DNA of 64,000 nt, from NCBI RefSeq assembly GCF_015350795.1, contig NZ_JADKSH010000001.1:682461-746460 (forward strand), read 5' to 3'. Source of the stretch: Microbacterium sp. VKM Ac-2870. Its GTDB lineage: Bacteria; Actinomycetota; Actinomycetes; Actinomycetales; Microbacteriaceae. Below, in pieces: positions 31,993 to 40,648 of this stretch (the first letter of the stretch is position 1; each line of letters opens with the position of its first letter). A program made the position numbers and the translations under genes. Below the pieces are notes generated by a model. It had not been told where the DNA came from and did not search any database. It was given only the letters and a program-made list of their open reading frames with translations.

Positions 31993-33797
31993 GCGACAAC
32001 CCCAAGCTAACGGCTCCCTCCACTCGGCGCCGCACGTCATTCTCTGGCTGGGAGCAGCTACTCGGTCTTGACGGCGTCGCTCCGCCCTCATCGGAGCTCG
32101 GCCTCGGCGGTCAGGCGGTGATCTACCTCCGCGTCTCCACCCCCAGGCAGATGCTGACGGCGATCGACATCGATGCAGACGGAAATTCCATCGCGACGCA
32201 GCGGGAAGCCTGCATGGTCCGGGCTAAGCGAGCGAAAGCACCCGTCGTCAGAGAGTTCGTAGAGCCGGGTAACTCCGCCCAAACAATCGCGAAACGCCCC
32301 GTGTTTCGCGAGATGCTGCACTACATCGAGGAGCACCCAGAGGTGACGTGTGTGGTGATCTACATGCGTTCTCGTGCGTTCCGTAACCTCGCCGACGCCG
32401 CGATCACCAAGCGCATCCTCGCAAGTATGGGGGTCAAGCTCATCTCAGCGAAGGAAGACTTCGGCGAGGGATACATGGCAGACGCCATGGAAGCTGTCAC
32501 GGACATCATGAACGAAGTCCAGGTCCGCCAGAGCGGAGAGGACATCAAACAGAAGCTGCTCAACAAGGCGAAAAACGGCGGAACGGTCGGCCGGGCCAAG
32601 CTCGGCTACATCAACGACCGCAAGAACTTCGACGGTCGCCTGGTCAACACCATCTCCGTCGACGAGGAACGCGCGCCTCTGATCACATGGGCGTTCGACC
32701 AGTACGCGACCGGTGAGTACTCGGTGTGGCAACTAGCGCAAGCGCTCGACGGTCTCGGACTCAAGACCAGGGCATCGCACAAGAGACCAGCGCAACCAGT
32801 CTCGGCGAGTGCCTTGGCCAAGATTTTGCGCGATCCGTACTACACCGGGGTCGTGCCCTTCAAAGGCCAGGTGTACCCCGGCCGGCATGAAGCGATTGTG
32901 GACAACGAGACCTTCGAGGCCTGCCAAGAGATCCTCGACCGTCGCAACCGGAAAGGGGATCGGGACTTCGTTCACTTTCACTACCTGAAAGGCCTGCTGA
33001 TGTGCGGGCAGTGTGAAAGCGAGGGCAGGCGACGACGCCTTGTCTACATGCAAACCACTGGCAACGGCGGTACGTACGAATACTGGGTCTGTTCCGGCAA
33101 GCAACGCGACGGCTGTCGGTTGGGCACGATACGGATGGACGACGTCGAAGCAGCCGTCGCGCAACGCGCGGCCCTCGAGAAGCTCACCGACGAAGAGGCA
33201 AGCACCCTCCATTCGGCCCTCGATGACACGCTCCGAAACAGCCAAGCAGCACAGATTCAGGCACGTACCGCGCTGAGCCGCGAGCTCAAGAAACTCGAAG
33301 CGCAAGAAGAACGTCTCATTGATCTCGCCGCAGACGGCTCGCTCGCACCCGACAAAGTGCGCGAGCGGCTCTCCCGCGTCACCCTGCGGAAGAAGACGAC
33401 AATCGACAAGCTCGCTCAGACGGAGAGCCGAATCGAACAGGGCGGCGATATCGTGCGCGCCTACCTCGATCTACTCGCCGGCCCAGCCCGCTTCTATCGC
33501 GACACTCACGACAACGTTCGCCGACAGATTCTGGGTGCCCTGTTTTCAGAACTCGTCGTATACCGCGAAGACGACATCGTCGGGGTGAGCGCTCACCGCA
33601 CGGAGATCAACGAAGCCCTGCAGCAACTCCGCCACCACGCTGGTCGCGATGCCGACCCCGTGATGACAGAAACAAAAAGAACCTCCCGCATCTCTGCGGG
33701 AGGTTCTCCGTCGACCTCTATGAGGCTCAACTTGTCCAATGGTTTGAACATCCTCAATATGGTCGGGATGACAGGATTTGAACCTGCGACCCCTTGA
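31989..33797 (+). CDS. int: Large serine recombinase (integrase) of the element
   Basis: A 602-residue enzyme. The resolvase domain (about 42-190) has VIYLRVSTPRQ with the nucleophile Ser50, and RPVFREMLHYIEE, VVIYMRSRAFRNL. The recombinase domain follows (KLGYINDRKNFDGRLVNTISVDEERAPLITWAFDQYA), then a zinc ribbon with CGQC and a later C-x5-C pair around residues 338-374, and a long coiled coil (about 400-480). It catalyses attP x attB strand exchange. The last 17 codons lie in and beyond attR: GLNILNMV comes from the core and GMTGFEPATP from the tRNA-Pro, so the C-terminus is set by the integration site. In the circle a different, longer C-terminus is expected. Confidence 0.92.
   Translation: MSDNPKLTAPSTRRRTSFSGWEQLLGLDGVAPPSSELGLGGQAVIYLRVSTPRQMLTAIDIDADGNSIATQREACMVRAKRAKAPVVREFVEPGNSAQTIAKRPVFREMLHYIEEHPEVTCVVIYMRSRAFRNLADAAITKRILASMGVKLISAKEDFGEGYMADAMEAVTDIMNEVQVRQSGEDIKQKLLNKAKNGGTVGRAKLGYINDRKNFDGRLVNTISVDEERAPLITWAFDQYATGEYSVWQLAQALDGLGLKTRASHKRPAQPVSASALAKILRDPYYTGVVPFKGQVYPGRHEAIVDNETFEACQEILDRRNRKGDRDFVHFHYLKGLLMCGQCESEGRRRRLVYMQTTGNGGTYEYWVCSGKQRDGCRLGTIRMDDVEAAVAQRAALEKLTDEEASTLHSALDDTLRNSQAAQIQARTALSRELKKLEAQEERLIDLAADGSLAPDKVRERLSRVTLRKKTTIDKLAQTESRIEQGGDIVRAYLDLLAGPARFYRDTHDNVRRQILGALFSELVVYREDDIVGVSAHRTEINEALQQLRHHAGRDADPVMTETKRTSRISAGGSPSTSMRLNLSNGLNILNMVGMTGFEPATP
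33672..33707 (-). terminator. Perfect terminator on the minus strand, inside the integrase 3' end
   Basis: AGAACCTCCCGCA (33678-33690) pairs perfectly with TGCGGGAGGTTCT (33695-33707). In the minus direction it is followed by TTTTTGTTT. It lies at the same distance from the att core as the native terminator on the left side, so the element brings a substitute terminator for tRNA-Pro while the same bases code for the integrase tail. Confidence 0.75.
33741..33765 (+). repeat. attR: right 25-bp direct repeat
   Basis: Identical to 5176-5200. The last six bases are the complement of the tRNA-Pro 3' end (CGACCA). The tRNA fragment follows to the right, so this is the junction between element DNA and the former tRNA locus. 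Confidence 0.8.
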
Positions 33798-33803
33798 CCC
33801 CCA
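33760..33803 (-). pseudogene. 3' fragment of tRNA-Pro(GGG), from the anticodon loop to CCA
   Basis: On the minus strand the sequence runs from CTGGGGGTCAAGG, the 3' side of a proline anticodon arm with anticodon GGG, through GGTCGCAGGTTCAAATCC, the T arm, to CATCCCGACCA with an encoded CCA. The 5' half (acceptor strand, D arm) is absent: sequence to the right of 33803 is unrelated. This is the usual residue left at one end of an element that integrated by a crossover in the anticodon loop. No intact tRNA-Pro was found in the window. Confidence 0.8.
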
Positions 33804-33948
33804 GGCGTCTAAACGGCCGGGTCCGAGTCGGAATCCGCGTGATTCCGCGGCTCAGATCATGCAGGACACGTCACGCGAACCATGGTTTGCATGATTCTGG
33901 TCCCCTTTTGGTCCCCCTGAATCGACGTCCCGCATCGAGCCTCCGCGG

Positions 33949-34791
33949 TCACTCACCATCCTCCTCAGGGTCGCGAGCGAGGCGCATTAGTTCCCGGGTC
34001 TCAGCCTCGTAGCCAGGCTTGCCTAGATTGCGGAAGGGACTTCGGTCGGTCTCCGGAGCGTTGAACCTGTACTCCGCGTTGGGAAGGGACTCGCCGAGTA
34101 TTCCCTCCTTCATGGATCGCCTGAGATCGGCATGGAAATCCCGCACGACCTCATCAACGCCGTCACCCTCGTCGACAGCGAGCCAGGCAAGGTCATCGTC
34201 GGTGGCGGCAGGCACACCAGCTTCTTTCTCGTCTTGCTTTTTGCCTTCGATGTGCTCGCCCAGGCGAAGCTGCCAGCCAATCTGATGGACACGCGCGATC
34301 ACCTCGCGCAGAGCTGCCACATCGGCCACTTCTGTCGGAGCCATTACCTCGCCAGTCTTGCCTAGGTCGACGTAGAAGCCGCGTTGCTTCGATCGGTCGT
34401 GACGACGGGCCCACGACTTGATCGTGCCGAGATACGAGGCGTTCTCGTCGGGATCAGGTGGTTCCACATCGAACCAATATGGTTCCTCGACGAGGAACCG
34501 GTGAACAGTCTCCAACTTCTTCTCGTGACTTGCCCACAGCTCGTCCAACCGTTCAGACCTGAACGTCTCCCCGTCAGCCATGTAACCCATCTCCACGCGA
34601 CGTTCATGGACGGCGATGGCCTTCCCTGACTCCTCCAGTCCCAAAATTGCGAGGGATCGCGCAAGTGCAACGTTCCCGAGGTCAAGCAGGGCCAGGGCTG
34701 ATGTGAGCAGAGTGTTCGCGTTCGCGAGCAACGCATCCTGCAATCGGACTACCTGTTCCGGGGTGAGGTCCGGGAGTTTTCGCACCGCCAT
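33949..34791 (-). CDS. AbiV-family abortive infection protein
   Basis: A 280-residue protein. Its N-terminal helical region, VVRLQDALLANANTLLTSALALLDLGNVALARSLAILGLEESGKAIAV (about residues 14-61), has the A..N...L...A..LL..G..A.A..L..L..EE.GK pattern of the AbiV/HEPN-like family. The C-terminal part is acidic with a second helical region. AbiV of lactococci stops phage translation when it meets a phage protein. It reads leftward and is last in a cluster of leftward genes; 104 bases separate it from the ATPase upstream, and they may act together. Confidence 0.8.
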   Translation of the reverse strand: MAVRKLPDLTPEQVVRLQDALLANANTLLTSALALLDLGNVALARSLAILGLEESGKAIAVHERRVEMGYMADGETFRSERLDELWASHEKKLETVHRFLVEEPYWFDVEPPDPDENASYLGTIKSWARRHDRSKQRGFYVDLGKTGEVMAPTEVADVAALREVIARVHQIGWQLRLGEHIEGKKQDEKEAGVPAATDDDLAWLAVDEGDGVDEVVRDFHADLRRSMKEGILGESLPNAEYRFNAPETDRSPFRNLGKPGYEAETRELMRLARDPEEDGE

Positions 34792-34895
34792 GGCTCAAGT
34801 ACACCAACGAGTGAGTGGCGCTTCATAGCACCGCGTGCTTGCAGAGGATTTGGGGCCGATCGTGTCAGTCGAATCGAACCAGAAGTCCCTCATGC

Positions 34896-37481
34896 TCAGG
34901 CAGCGATGTAGACGGTGCGGGCTGCTTTGGCTTTCTCCCAATCCTCCTGGAGCTCTGTGAGCGTCGGTTTGATGCTCAGATACTCAGCGGCATGCGAGTG
35001 GCCAGTCATGCGTTCGCATGCCCGGTCAAAGAGCGGCTCGATGACCGCTATGGCGGCGTCAAGTCGGCTGCTGTCGATCTTTGAGAGTCGGGTCATCATG
35101 ATGTTCTTCCGATATCGCTGCGTGACATTCTGGAGGAGCTCCTGCTCGACGAACGATTCGCACCACGCGCGGATCAGGTCATATGTCTCTTTGATGAGCG
35201 CATCTTGGACGACGGCTTCGGCACCGGGAATCTCTTGCAACTTCATGTTGATTCGCTTGGCGAGATCCGCCGGGCTGTCGAGGCGTGGCTCTACGTCAGG
35301 AGCAAGGATTCCCTTGGTCTCGCCGCCATCACGGACTTCGTAGATTTTCGTTCTGAGCTTCTTATTCTGGCGCACCGAGATGAGGGCCGAGGCGAACATG
35401 ATGTTGTGAGTGAGGACTATAACCTGATGTGCCTCGGCGAGGTTCTGGATTCTGGCGGCGACTTCATCGAGTCGACGGTAGTCCAGGCTCGTCACCGGAT
35501 CGTCGAACACCAGGGGTGCCTTGGTTCCCCGCATACGGCTCTCGGCCAGGAAGTCTGCCAGCGCAAGGACCTTCTGCTCGCCCTCGGAGAGAACGGAAGA
35601 TGGCTTGTACGTTGCCACCACTTTCTTGCGCTGAGCCTGCCCGCTTCGTCCTTGGAATCGAAGAGCGACGTGCGGCGCACGCAATCGAGCGCACTCCTCA
35701 GCGAACAGCGTCTCAAAGTTCTTGTTGACGAGGTCTTCGCTTGCGAGCTTTGACTGCACGGTGAGCTGCTTGGCGGCACCATTCGAGATCACGCGCGAGA
35801 GCTTCTCGAGTTGCTGCGCGCGCTTGGCACGTCGCACATACTCGCGAGCTGCGGCTAGGTTGCGCTTCAACTCGATCCGAGCGGTGAGTTCGGCCAGTTC
35901 CTTCTGCTTGGTGGTGAGCGTGCTCGCCGCGTTCGCCTTGTCCTCGACAAGCTGTTGGGCGGTTCCTGTCGCGACGACCAGCGCTTGCGACACCTCGTCC
36001 CCAGATACCTTTGCCTTGCCGGGGAGTCCGGCAAACGACACCGCGTTCGCATCCGCCGTGTCTTGTGCGACGGAACGAGCAGCCGCAAGGACTTCGACCG
36101 CTGTGCTCGCCCACGCGGGAGGTACTTCTCGGTCACGTTGCTCGGTTGCGAACTCAAGGGCACGAGTCAGTTCGGTCTCGTCGAGGATGAGACGTGTCCG
36201 ATCTAGGGCAGTCCTCGTGTCTGTCACCTGCTGGACGAGCGTTTCGTCGAGGAAGGTCCGGTAGCGGGTAAGCAGGTGAAGCGCCAACGGGCCGAGCTCC
36301 TGCATACAGTACAAACAAGTGTCGCCGGCGTTCGGATAGTGTTCGCGTCCGAGGTGCTGGCGGTAGGCATCGCCCGCCACGATGAAGTCCTGCCAGTTCC
36401 CATCCGCCGGCCCGGGCAGTTCGTCCGAGGTGAAAAGCTGCTCGCGTGCTTCTACGCGGCGCTTCTCTTCTGCGTCGAGTCCCTTCCTCGCGATCTCGTA
36501 CGCTTCTTCATCGAAGCCCTGCGCCAACAGTAGGGCGCGATGAAGCCGAGTCAGGTGCCGTTGAGTCTCCTGCGCGTTCGAGACCAGCGCTTCCAGAGAG
36601 TTGGACCGCAGGGCCGCAATCTCACTCTCCAGTCGTTCTCGATCCTTATCCGCGGTATCCGGGACAGAGGCGAGAGCGTCGAGTTCGGCGAGTTCGGTTG
36701 TCGCACCGAGGGTCTCGATCAGCGGGTAGACCTTCGTCTCGCGAGCGAACTTTGAGAGTAGAGGGTTGCTCCCCGGCGCCAGGGCGGCGACCTCCGTGCT
36801 GATGTGGTGCTGGATGCCTTGTATCCCGGCCGCGACGTGCGCGAAGAGGGCGAGCTCGGCCGGCGTGTAGACGTAGCCAAGGTCGCTGTCGACGTGCAAC
36901 AAGACTGCGCTCGCATCAAAGACGCTGATGCGCGTGAATGGGACAAGTCCGGCCTCGTTTTTCCACTGAACCGACGATTCGGTCCCAGATAGCCGATAGG
37001 CGATCTGGGCCGAGGGCGATGGTGGCAAGTCAAGGTGAAGGATATGCGCATTGGGCAGGATGTCCTCGGCCGTCCGCACCGCCGAGATTCTCTTCAGAAT
37101 TCGCGCGTACCCGGTCTTTCCGGAGCCGTTCTGTCCGAAGAGAACTGTTAGTTCAGAATCGAAGTCCAACTGCTGGTCCGCAGCCAATGCGTTGACACCC
37201 TCGACCCCTGCCAAGCTGACAAGTTCCAGCGTTTCCTCTTCCGCCGACTCGACGACAGCGAGCTCAAGTTTCGGGACGTCCAGGCTCGCTTCGCCAAGTC
37301 CCTTCTCGCCGCGGAAGGTCGTGTAGACCGCGTTGAGCAAGCTTTCGGTGGGTGCTTGACGGGACAAAATCGTCTCGGCCGTGAGTTGCCGCACCCAGGC
37401 ATCCTGCCCGTTCGCCCAGTCGACCAGTAGCCGCCTCGGCGTCGTGTCACCCAGGTTGACCGAGACCTCATCGATGGCCAC
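34896..37481 (-). CDS. SMC/Rad50-like ATPase with a zinc hook (AAA_13 type, RloC-like)
   Basis: An 861-residue protein starting at a GTG with GGAGG before it. Walker A GQNGSGKT is at 116-123; long coiled coils surround a zinc hook CLYC (Cys389 and Cys392); the signature LSEGEQKVLALADFLAE, Walker B APLVFDDPVTSLD and switch VIVLTHN follow, the normal order of an ABC-type SMC head. The last 60 residues contain RACERMTGHSHAAEYL, a conserved-looking His-rich motif. RloC and PrrC are anticodon nucleases with similar ATPase parts; RloC also has a zinc hook. Whether the C-terminal motif is a nuclease site is not shown. Likely phage or damage sensing. Confidence 0.85.
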   Translation of the reverse strand: MAIDEVSVNLGDTTPRRLLVDWANGQDAWVRQLTAETILSRQAPTESLLNAVYTTFRGEKGLGEASLDVPKLELAVVESAEEETLELVSLAGVEGVNALAADQQLDFDSELTVLFGQNGSGKTGYARILKRISAVRTAEDILPNAHILHLDLPPSPSAQIAYRLSGTESSVQWKNEAGLVPFTRISVFDASAVLLHVDSDLGYVYTPAELALFAHVAAGIQGIQHHISTEVAALAPGSNPLLSKFARETKVYPLIETLGATTELAELDALASVPDTADKDRERLESEIAALRSNSLEALVSNAQETQRHLTRLHRALLLAQGFDEEAYEIARKGLDAEEKRRVEAREQLFTSDELPGPADGNWQDFIVAGDAYRQHLGREHYPNAGDTCLYCMQELGPLALHLLTRYRTFLDETLVQQVTDTRTALDRTRLILDETELTRALEFATEQRDREVPPAWASTAVEVLAAARSVAQDTADANAVSFAGLPGKAKVSGDEVSQALVVATGTAQQLVEDKANAASTLTTKQKELAELTARIELKRNLAAAREYVRRAKRAQQLEKLSRVISNGAAKQLTVQSKLASEDLVNKNFETLFAEECARLRAPHVALRFQGRSGQAQRKKVVATYKPSSVLSEGEQKVLALADFLAESRMRGTKAPLVFDDPVTSLDYRRLDEVAARIQNLAEAHQVIVLTHNIMFASALISVRQNKKLRTKIYEVRDGGETKGILAPDVEPRLDSPADLAKRINMKLQEIPGAEAVVQDALIKETYDLIRAWCESFVEQELLQNVTQRYRKNIMMTRLSKIDSSRLDAAIAVIEPLFDRACERMTGHSHAAEYLSIKPTLTELQEDWEKAKAARTVYIAA

Positions 37482-37658
37482 ACGTGCCTCCGCTCTGGCG
37501 CACGGTGTCAGCAGATACGGGTCGCCTATTCAGATCGAACATTCATTGCGCTACCCATGATGCCCGATCGCTAGCCACCCGATCGGCGTGACACGGCGAC
37601 GACGACGTCGAAGCGCGTCACTGAACTCCGCAACCCCACCACGGTTGGCGTCCGTCGC

Positions 37659-38368
37659 TCAGCGTTGGGCCCGAACCCCGACAAGCTTCTTCCGGGCGTC
37701 CGCAGCCGCCTTCTCCGCCTTCTTCACTGCACTCTCCGCGCTTGCAATCTTGTCGTCGCGCCTGCGGTTCGCCTCCGCCATTCGCGCCGCAGCTTCGACC
37801 ACCTTCTCCGACGACACGATACCGCGAGTGATCTCACACTCCGGGCACCACTGCGTCGAGAAGCTCGGCTCCCGGCTGGAGTGGTGAACGCTCTGCTCCA
37901 CCATGTGCCCGCAGGTCGGGTACGAGCCCAGATATCGAGTTCTTCCTCTCGACGCTCGGGGACGGTGGCAAAGATGCGCTGAATTCTCTCGGCCTGCTCG
38001 CGCGACATCGGGATCGGTGGGCAGCAGTAGCCACAATGCGTCGCTCGCGAACCTGCAATGCTCCAGCGGTGCGCATCGCAGTTCGGATGCATCTCGCGGT
38101 AGCGCTTCTGGTCCGCGTCGTAGATGACGCGCTGTTCGTCCGTGAGATACATCGTCCCCGGCCAACTGCCGAGGTTGTCGATGACCGGCAATCCGCAGCC
38201 TCGGCATGCCTCACCCGCGGCCGCCTGCTCGCGAGTGAGGTACATCCCCTTGTCGCACCATTCCTGTCGCCTCGCTTCGTCGCGATGCGCGCGTGCCTCT
38301 TCCTTGAGTGCGCTGGTCATGCGACGCTTCTGCGCTCGTTGAGCCTTCTGTTCCTCGGTGAGCGGCAT
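37659..38368 (-). pseudogene. Zinc-ribbon protein interrupted by a frameshift
   Basis: From the ATG at 38366-38368 the frame reads MPLTEEQKAQRAQKRRMTSA with four Cys pairs or Cys/His sets: ACRGCG, HCGYC, then, only after a shift of frame near 37930, YPTCGH and WCPEC, ending in a coiled coil (EKVVEAAARMAEANRRRDDKIASAESAVKKAEKAAADARKKL). In the first frame translation after EEELDIW turns into an Arg-rich, gene-unlike stretch. One base inserted or lost near GATATCTGGGC explains it. It could be a real mutation or a sequencing error in the assembly. The chain of zinc knuckles resembles HNH-type or treble-clef nuclease accessory proteins; function not known. Bases 37482-37658 hold no gene. Confidence 0.65.
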
Positions 38369-38415
38369 ACCGTTCCTTCAGTCGCAATGTCGGAGGCCTG
38401 ACGGAGAATGCCAAC

Positions 38416-38694
38416 ATGCCTCAGCTCTATACAAAGAATGGCCGTCCGTTGCAACGAGACGGTAACCGGCTGTTTGCCGGATCGGGAATCTATCTAGGAA
38501 CGATCCAGGGCCGCTATGTCTTCGACACCGCCGGCCAGTACGCGGCAACGATCGACGGCGACCGCGTGGTGTACCGAGCCATTGACTCGGCCCGCATCTC
38601 GATTCCAACGATCTCCGGACCCCGAGTGGGGCTTGCGATGGTGACCGCGCTTCCTGCTGCGATATTGGGCGAGGAGCCTTCGTTTCCGAACTGA
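38416..38694 (+). CDS. Small 4-fold beta-flower-type protein
   Basis: A 92-residue protein built of short repeated strands: LYTKNGRPLQRDGNRLF, GSGIYLGTIQGRYVFDTAGQYAATIDGDRVVYRA. The repeated G-x2-L/V-Y plus D/N-G pattern fits the '4-fold beta flower' domain found in bacterial mobile and defence regions. GGAGAATG precedes the start. A hydrophobic C-terminal stretch (GLAMVTALPAAIL) follows. Role unknown; the domain is thought to bind a ligand or partner. Confidence 0.7.
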   Translation: MPQLYTKNGRPLQRDGNRLFAGSGIYLGTIQGRYVFDTAGQYAATIDGDRVVYRAIDSARISIPTISGPRVGLAMVTALPAAILGEEPSFPN

Positions 38695-38787
38695 ACGCTT
38701 CGACACGCCGTACCTTATTTGATGTGGTGATTCTTTCACTCCGTCGCTAGAGTGGGACTCACCACCGGCCGCGAGAGAGGAACCGTC

Positions 38788-39423
38788 ATGGCGATTCACA
38801 CCCCTAAGACCCGCGAGGATCTCGCGCGCCATCTGTCCCCAATGCGTCTCCAGGCGAACGTGTTCGAGCGTGCTGTCGCGGTGGGTGCGGCGGAGAGTCG
38901 TACTTACTCGAAGGGTGCGCCGAAGTCGGCGCCCAACATGACGCGCTGGTACCGCACCGTCGAGGTTATTCATGAGCAACTCATGCTGCTGCAGCTCGAC
39001 TGGAAGCGCTCGGACCCGCAGAACCTGCCTTACTTCTCTCAGACTGACCTCAACCTCGGGCTGATCACCAGTAGCGGCGACGAGTTCACGGGCATCGACT
39101 GGGGCACACCGAGTACCAAGAACCCGAAGGGCTCGGCCTTCGCGCGCCGCGTGGACGAGAACGGCCAGATGGCCATGTTCGGCCACCCGACCGACGACGG
39201 CGGAGAGATCGACGTCAAATACCTCTGGATTCTGCTCTACAACGAGCGTGACGGCATGGTCTTCCTGGAGCTGTCCCGTCCGACCTCGATGGCTGGCAAG
39301 CAAATCGACAGTTGGTCGGAACGGATCATCTTCCCGCCGTTCGATCTGGCGCTCGGTGCGTTCGCGTTCGAGGAAGACACCGAAGAAGACGAGGGCTTCG
39401 GCTTCACCGTCGCACGGCGCTAA
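38788..39423 (+). CDS. Unknown protein paired with the XRE-ImmA regulator
   Basis: 211 residues from the ATG at 38788 (GAGAGAGGAACC in front). N-terminal helices (REDLARHLSPMRLQANVFERAVAVGAAE), then a beta-rich part (NLGLITSSGDEFTGIDWGT, VKYLWILLYNERDGMVFLELSRPTSMAGKQIDSWSERIIFPPFD) and a Glu-rich end. It is 18 bases ahead of the HTH-ImmA gene. In such pairs the first protein is often the antitoxin, toxin or effector that the protease controls. I do not recognise the family. Confidence 0.7.
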   Translation: MAIHTPKTREDLARHLSPMRLQANVFERAVAVGAAESRTYSKGAPKSAPNMTRWYRTVEVIHEQLMLLQLDWKRSDPQNLPYFSQTDLNLGLITSSGDEFTGIDWGTPSTKNPKGSAFARRVDENGQMAMFGHPTDDGGEIDVKYLWILLYNERDGMVFLELSRPTSMAGKQIDSWSERIIFPPFDLALGAFAFEEDTEEDEGFGFTVARR

Positions 39424-39441
39424 GGCGCCGGTATCCCCGCG

Positions 39442-40557
39442 ATGAGCACTTCCTTCATTCCCGCACGCCTTGAGATGGCGCGCGCCATCCGTCAGATGAC
39501 CGCGACCGCGCTCGCCACTGAAGCGGGCACTACCGCGCCCTGGGTATCTCAGGCCGAGAACACCAAGAAGACGCCGAGTCCGGAGCTTGTCCGTGAATTC
39601 GCGCGCGTCCTCAATTTCCCGGTCGACTTCTTCTATCGCCCAGTCAAGGCGCTCCCCCCGTCGGATGCTTTTCACTTCCGGGCAACATCGCGACTCGCAA
39701 AGAAGGACGAAGCGACAGCACGAAGCCTGTCAACACTGGCGATCGAACTATCGGACTGGATCGAAGCAACATATCAGGCACCAGCTCCCGAGGTTCCAGA
39801 GCTCCAAGACCTCCTCGACTCCGACGACGAGCTTCCTCCCGAGCAAGCTGCCGAGGCATTGCGCGGCGCATGGGGGCTTGGTGTGGCGCCGATCAAGAAC
39901 CTTCTGCAGCTTCTCGAATCCAAGGGCGCGAAGGTCTACTCGGCCGGCGGGCCGCTGCAAGCCATCGACGCGTTTTCGTTCCGGCACGGGGCGACGCCGG
40001 TGATCTTCCTGAACGTGCACAAATCTGCCGAACGGCTACGTTTCGACCTCGCACACGAACTCGGGCACCTCGTCATGCATGGCGGGTCGTTGCACGTTGA
40101 ACCAGGAAAGGAGAAAGAGCAGGCAGCGAACGACTTTGCCAGTTCTTTCTTGATGCCGCGCGCCGACGTCCTTGGCGCGATCCGCGGCAACTTGATGCTC
40201 GAGGACATCCTGATGCTCAAGAGGCGTTGGCGTGTAAGTGCAATGGCGCTCAATCTGCGTGCGCATCGGCTAGGTGTCATCTCTGACTGGACCTACAGCA
40301 CACTGGCGAAGCAGCTCTCAATGGCTGGCTTCCGACGAAGCGAGCCCGGCTCCGACCTGCTCGCCGAAAGCTCCAGCCTACTGACGCAGGTCATGAACGA
40401 TATGCGCGGCCAAGGCGCAGGATTCATCGAGATCGCTCGAGCGCTCGACGTGCGCGCCCAGGACGTCCGTGATCTCATGCTCGGGCTTGTGACGTTCTCC
40501 CTCGAAGGGGATGCACAAGCTCGGTCACGCAGCCAAGCGAACCTACGGGCGGTCTGA
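39442..40557 (+). CDS. XRE-HTH fused to an ImmA/IrrE (M78) metallopeptidase
   Basis: A 371-residue protein. The N-terminal XRE HTH covers ARLEMARAIRQMTATALATEAGTTAPWVSQAENTKKTPSPELV (about 8-50). The protease domain has the zinc motif HELGH at 205-209, and LVMHG and EKEQAANDFASSFLMPRADV give the third ligand, as in ImmA/IrrE. The C-terminal 90 residues include a second, helical region. These proteins cleave a repressor or partner upon a stress signal and so induce genes; the target is likely the unknown protein encoded just before it, or the defence genes behind it. Confidence 0.9.
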   Translation: MSTSFIPARLEMARAIRQMTATALATEAGTTAPWVSQAENTKKTPSPELVREFARVLNFPVDFFYRPVKALPPSDAFHFRATSRLAKKDEATARSLSTLAIELSDWIEATYQAPAPEVPELQDLLDSDDELPPEQAAEALRGAWGLGVAPIKNLLQLLESKGAKVYSAGGPLQAIDAFSFRHGATPVIFLNVHKSAERLRFDLAHELGHLVMHGGSLHVEPGKEKEQAANDFASSFLMPRADVLGAIRGNLMLEDILMLKRRWRVSAMALNLRAHRLGVISDWTYSTLAKQLSMAGFRRSEPGSDLLAESSSLLTQVMNDMRGQGAGFIEIARALDVRAQDVRDLMLGLVTFSLEGDAQARSRSQANLRAV

Positions 40558-40648
40558 CCTATGAACGGTGGGAACTCGCATGAGCAGTCCGGGCTATCAC
40601 GGGCCGGACGACTCGTTTTGACCTGGCCAATTTTGGAGGACTGTTCGA

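Larger units (their letters stand above)
5176..33765 (+). mobile_element. Integrated mobile element at tRNA-Pro with a large serine integrase
   Basis: The element is bounded by perfect 25-bp repeats, with a large serine integrase at its right end reading into attR, and an HTH gene at the left end. Inside are conjugation-type genes (VirD4/HerA-like ATPase, replication-relaxation protein, MT-A70 methyltransferase, small membrane proteins) typical of actinobacterial integrative elements, plus cargo: an Rhs toxin/immunity pair, a NeuB-type operon and an unknown membrane pair. No complete relaxase, replication initiator or VirB4-type ATPase is recognised, so it is more likely a mobilisable or decayed element than a self-transmissible one. 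IS3 insertion and several gene fragments near the left end show rearrangement. Confidence 0.75.

Noticed and set aside
33666..33797. The integrase ending before the terminator hairpin near 33,670
   Set aside because: No stop codon occurs there; the frame continues through the core to 33797, so the tail is kept as coding, although its function is unproven.
38494..39675. A 393-codon minus-strand frame
   Set aside because: It opposes three plus-strand genes with good starts and ribosome binding sites; no domain is visible.
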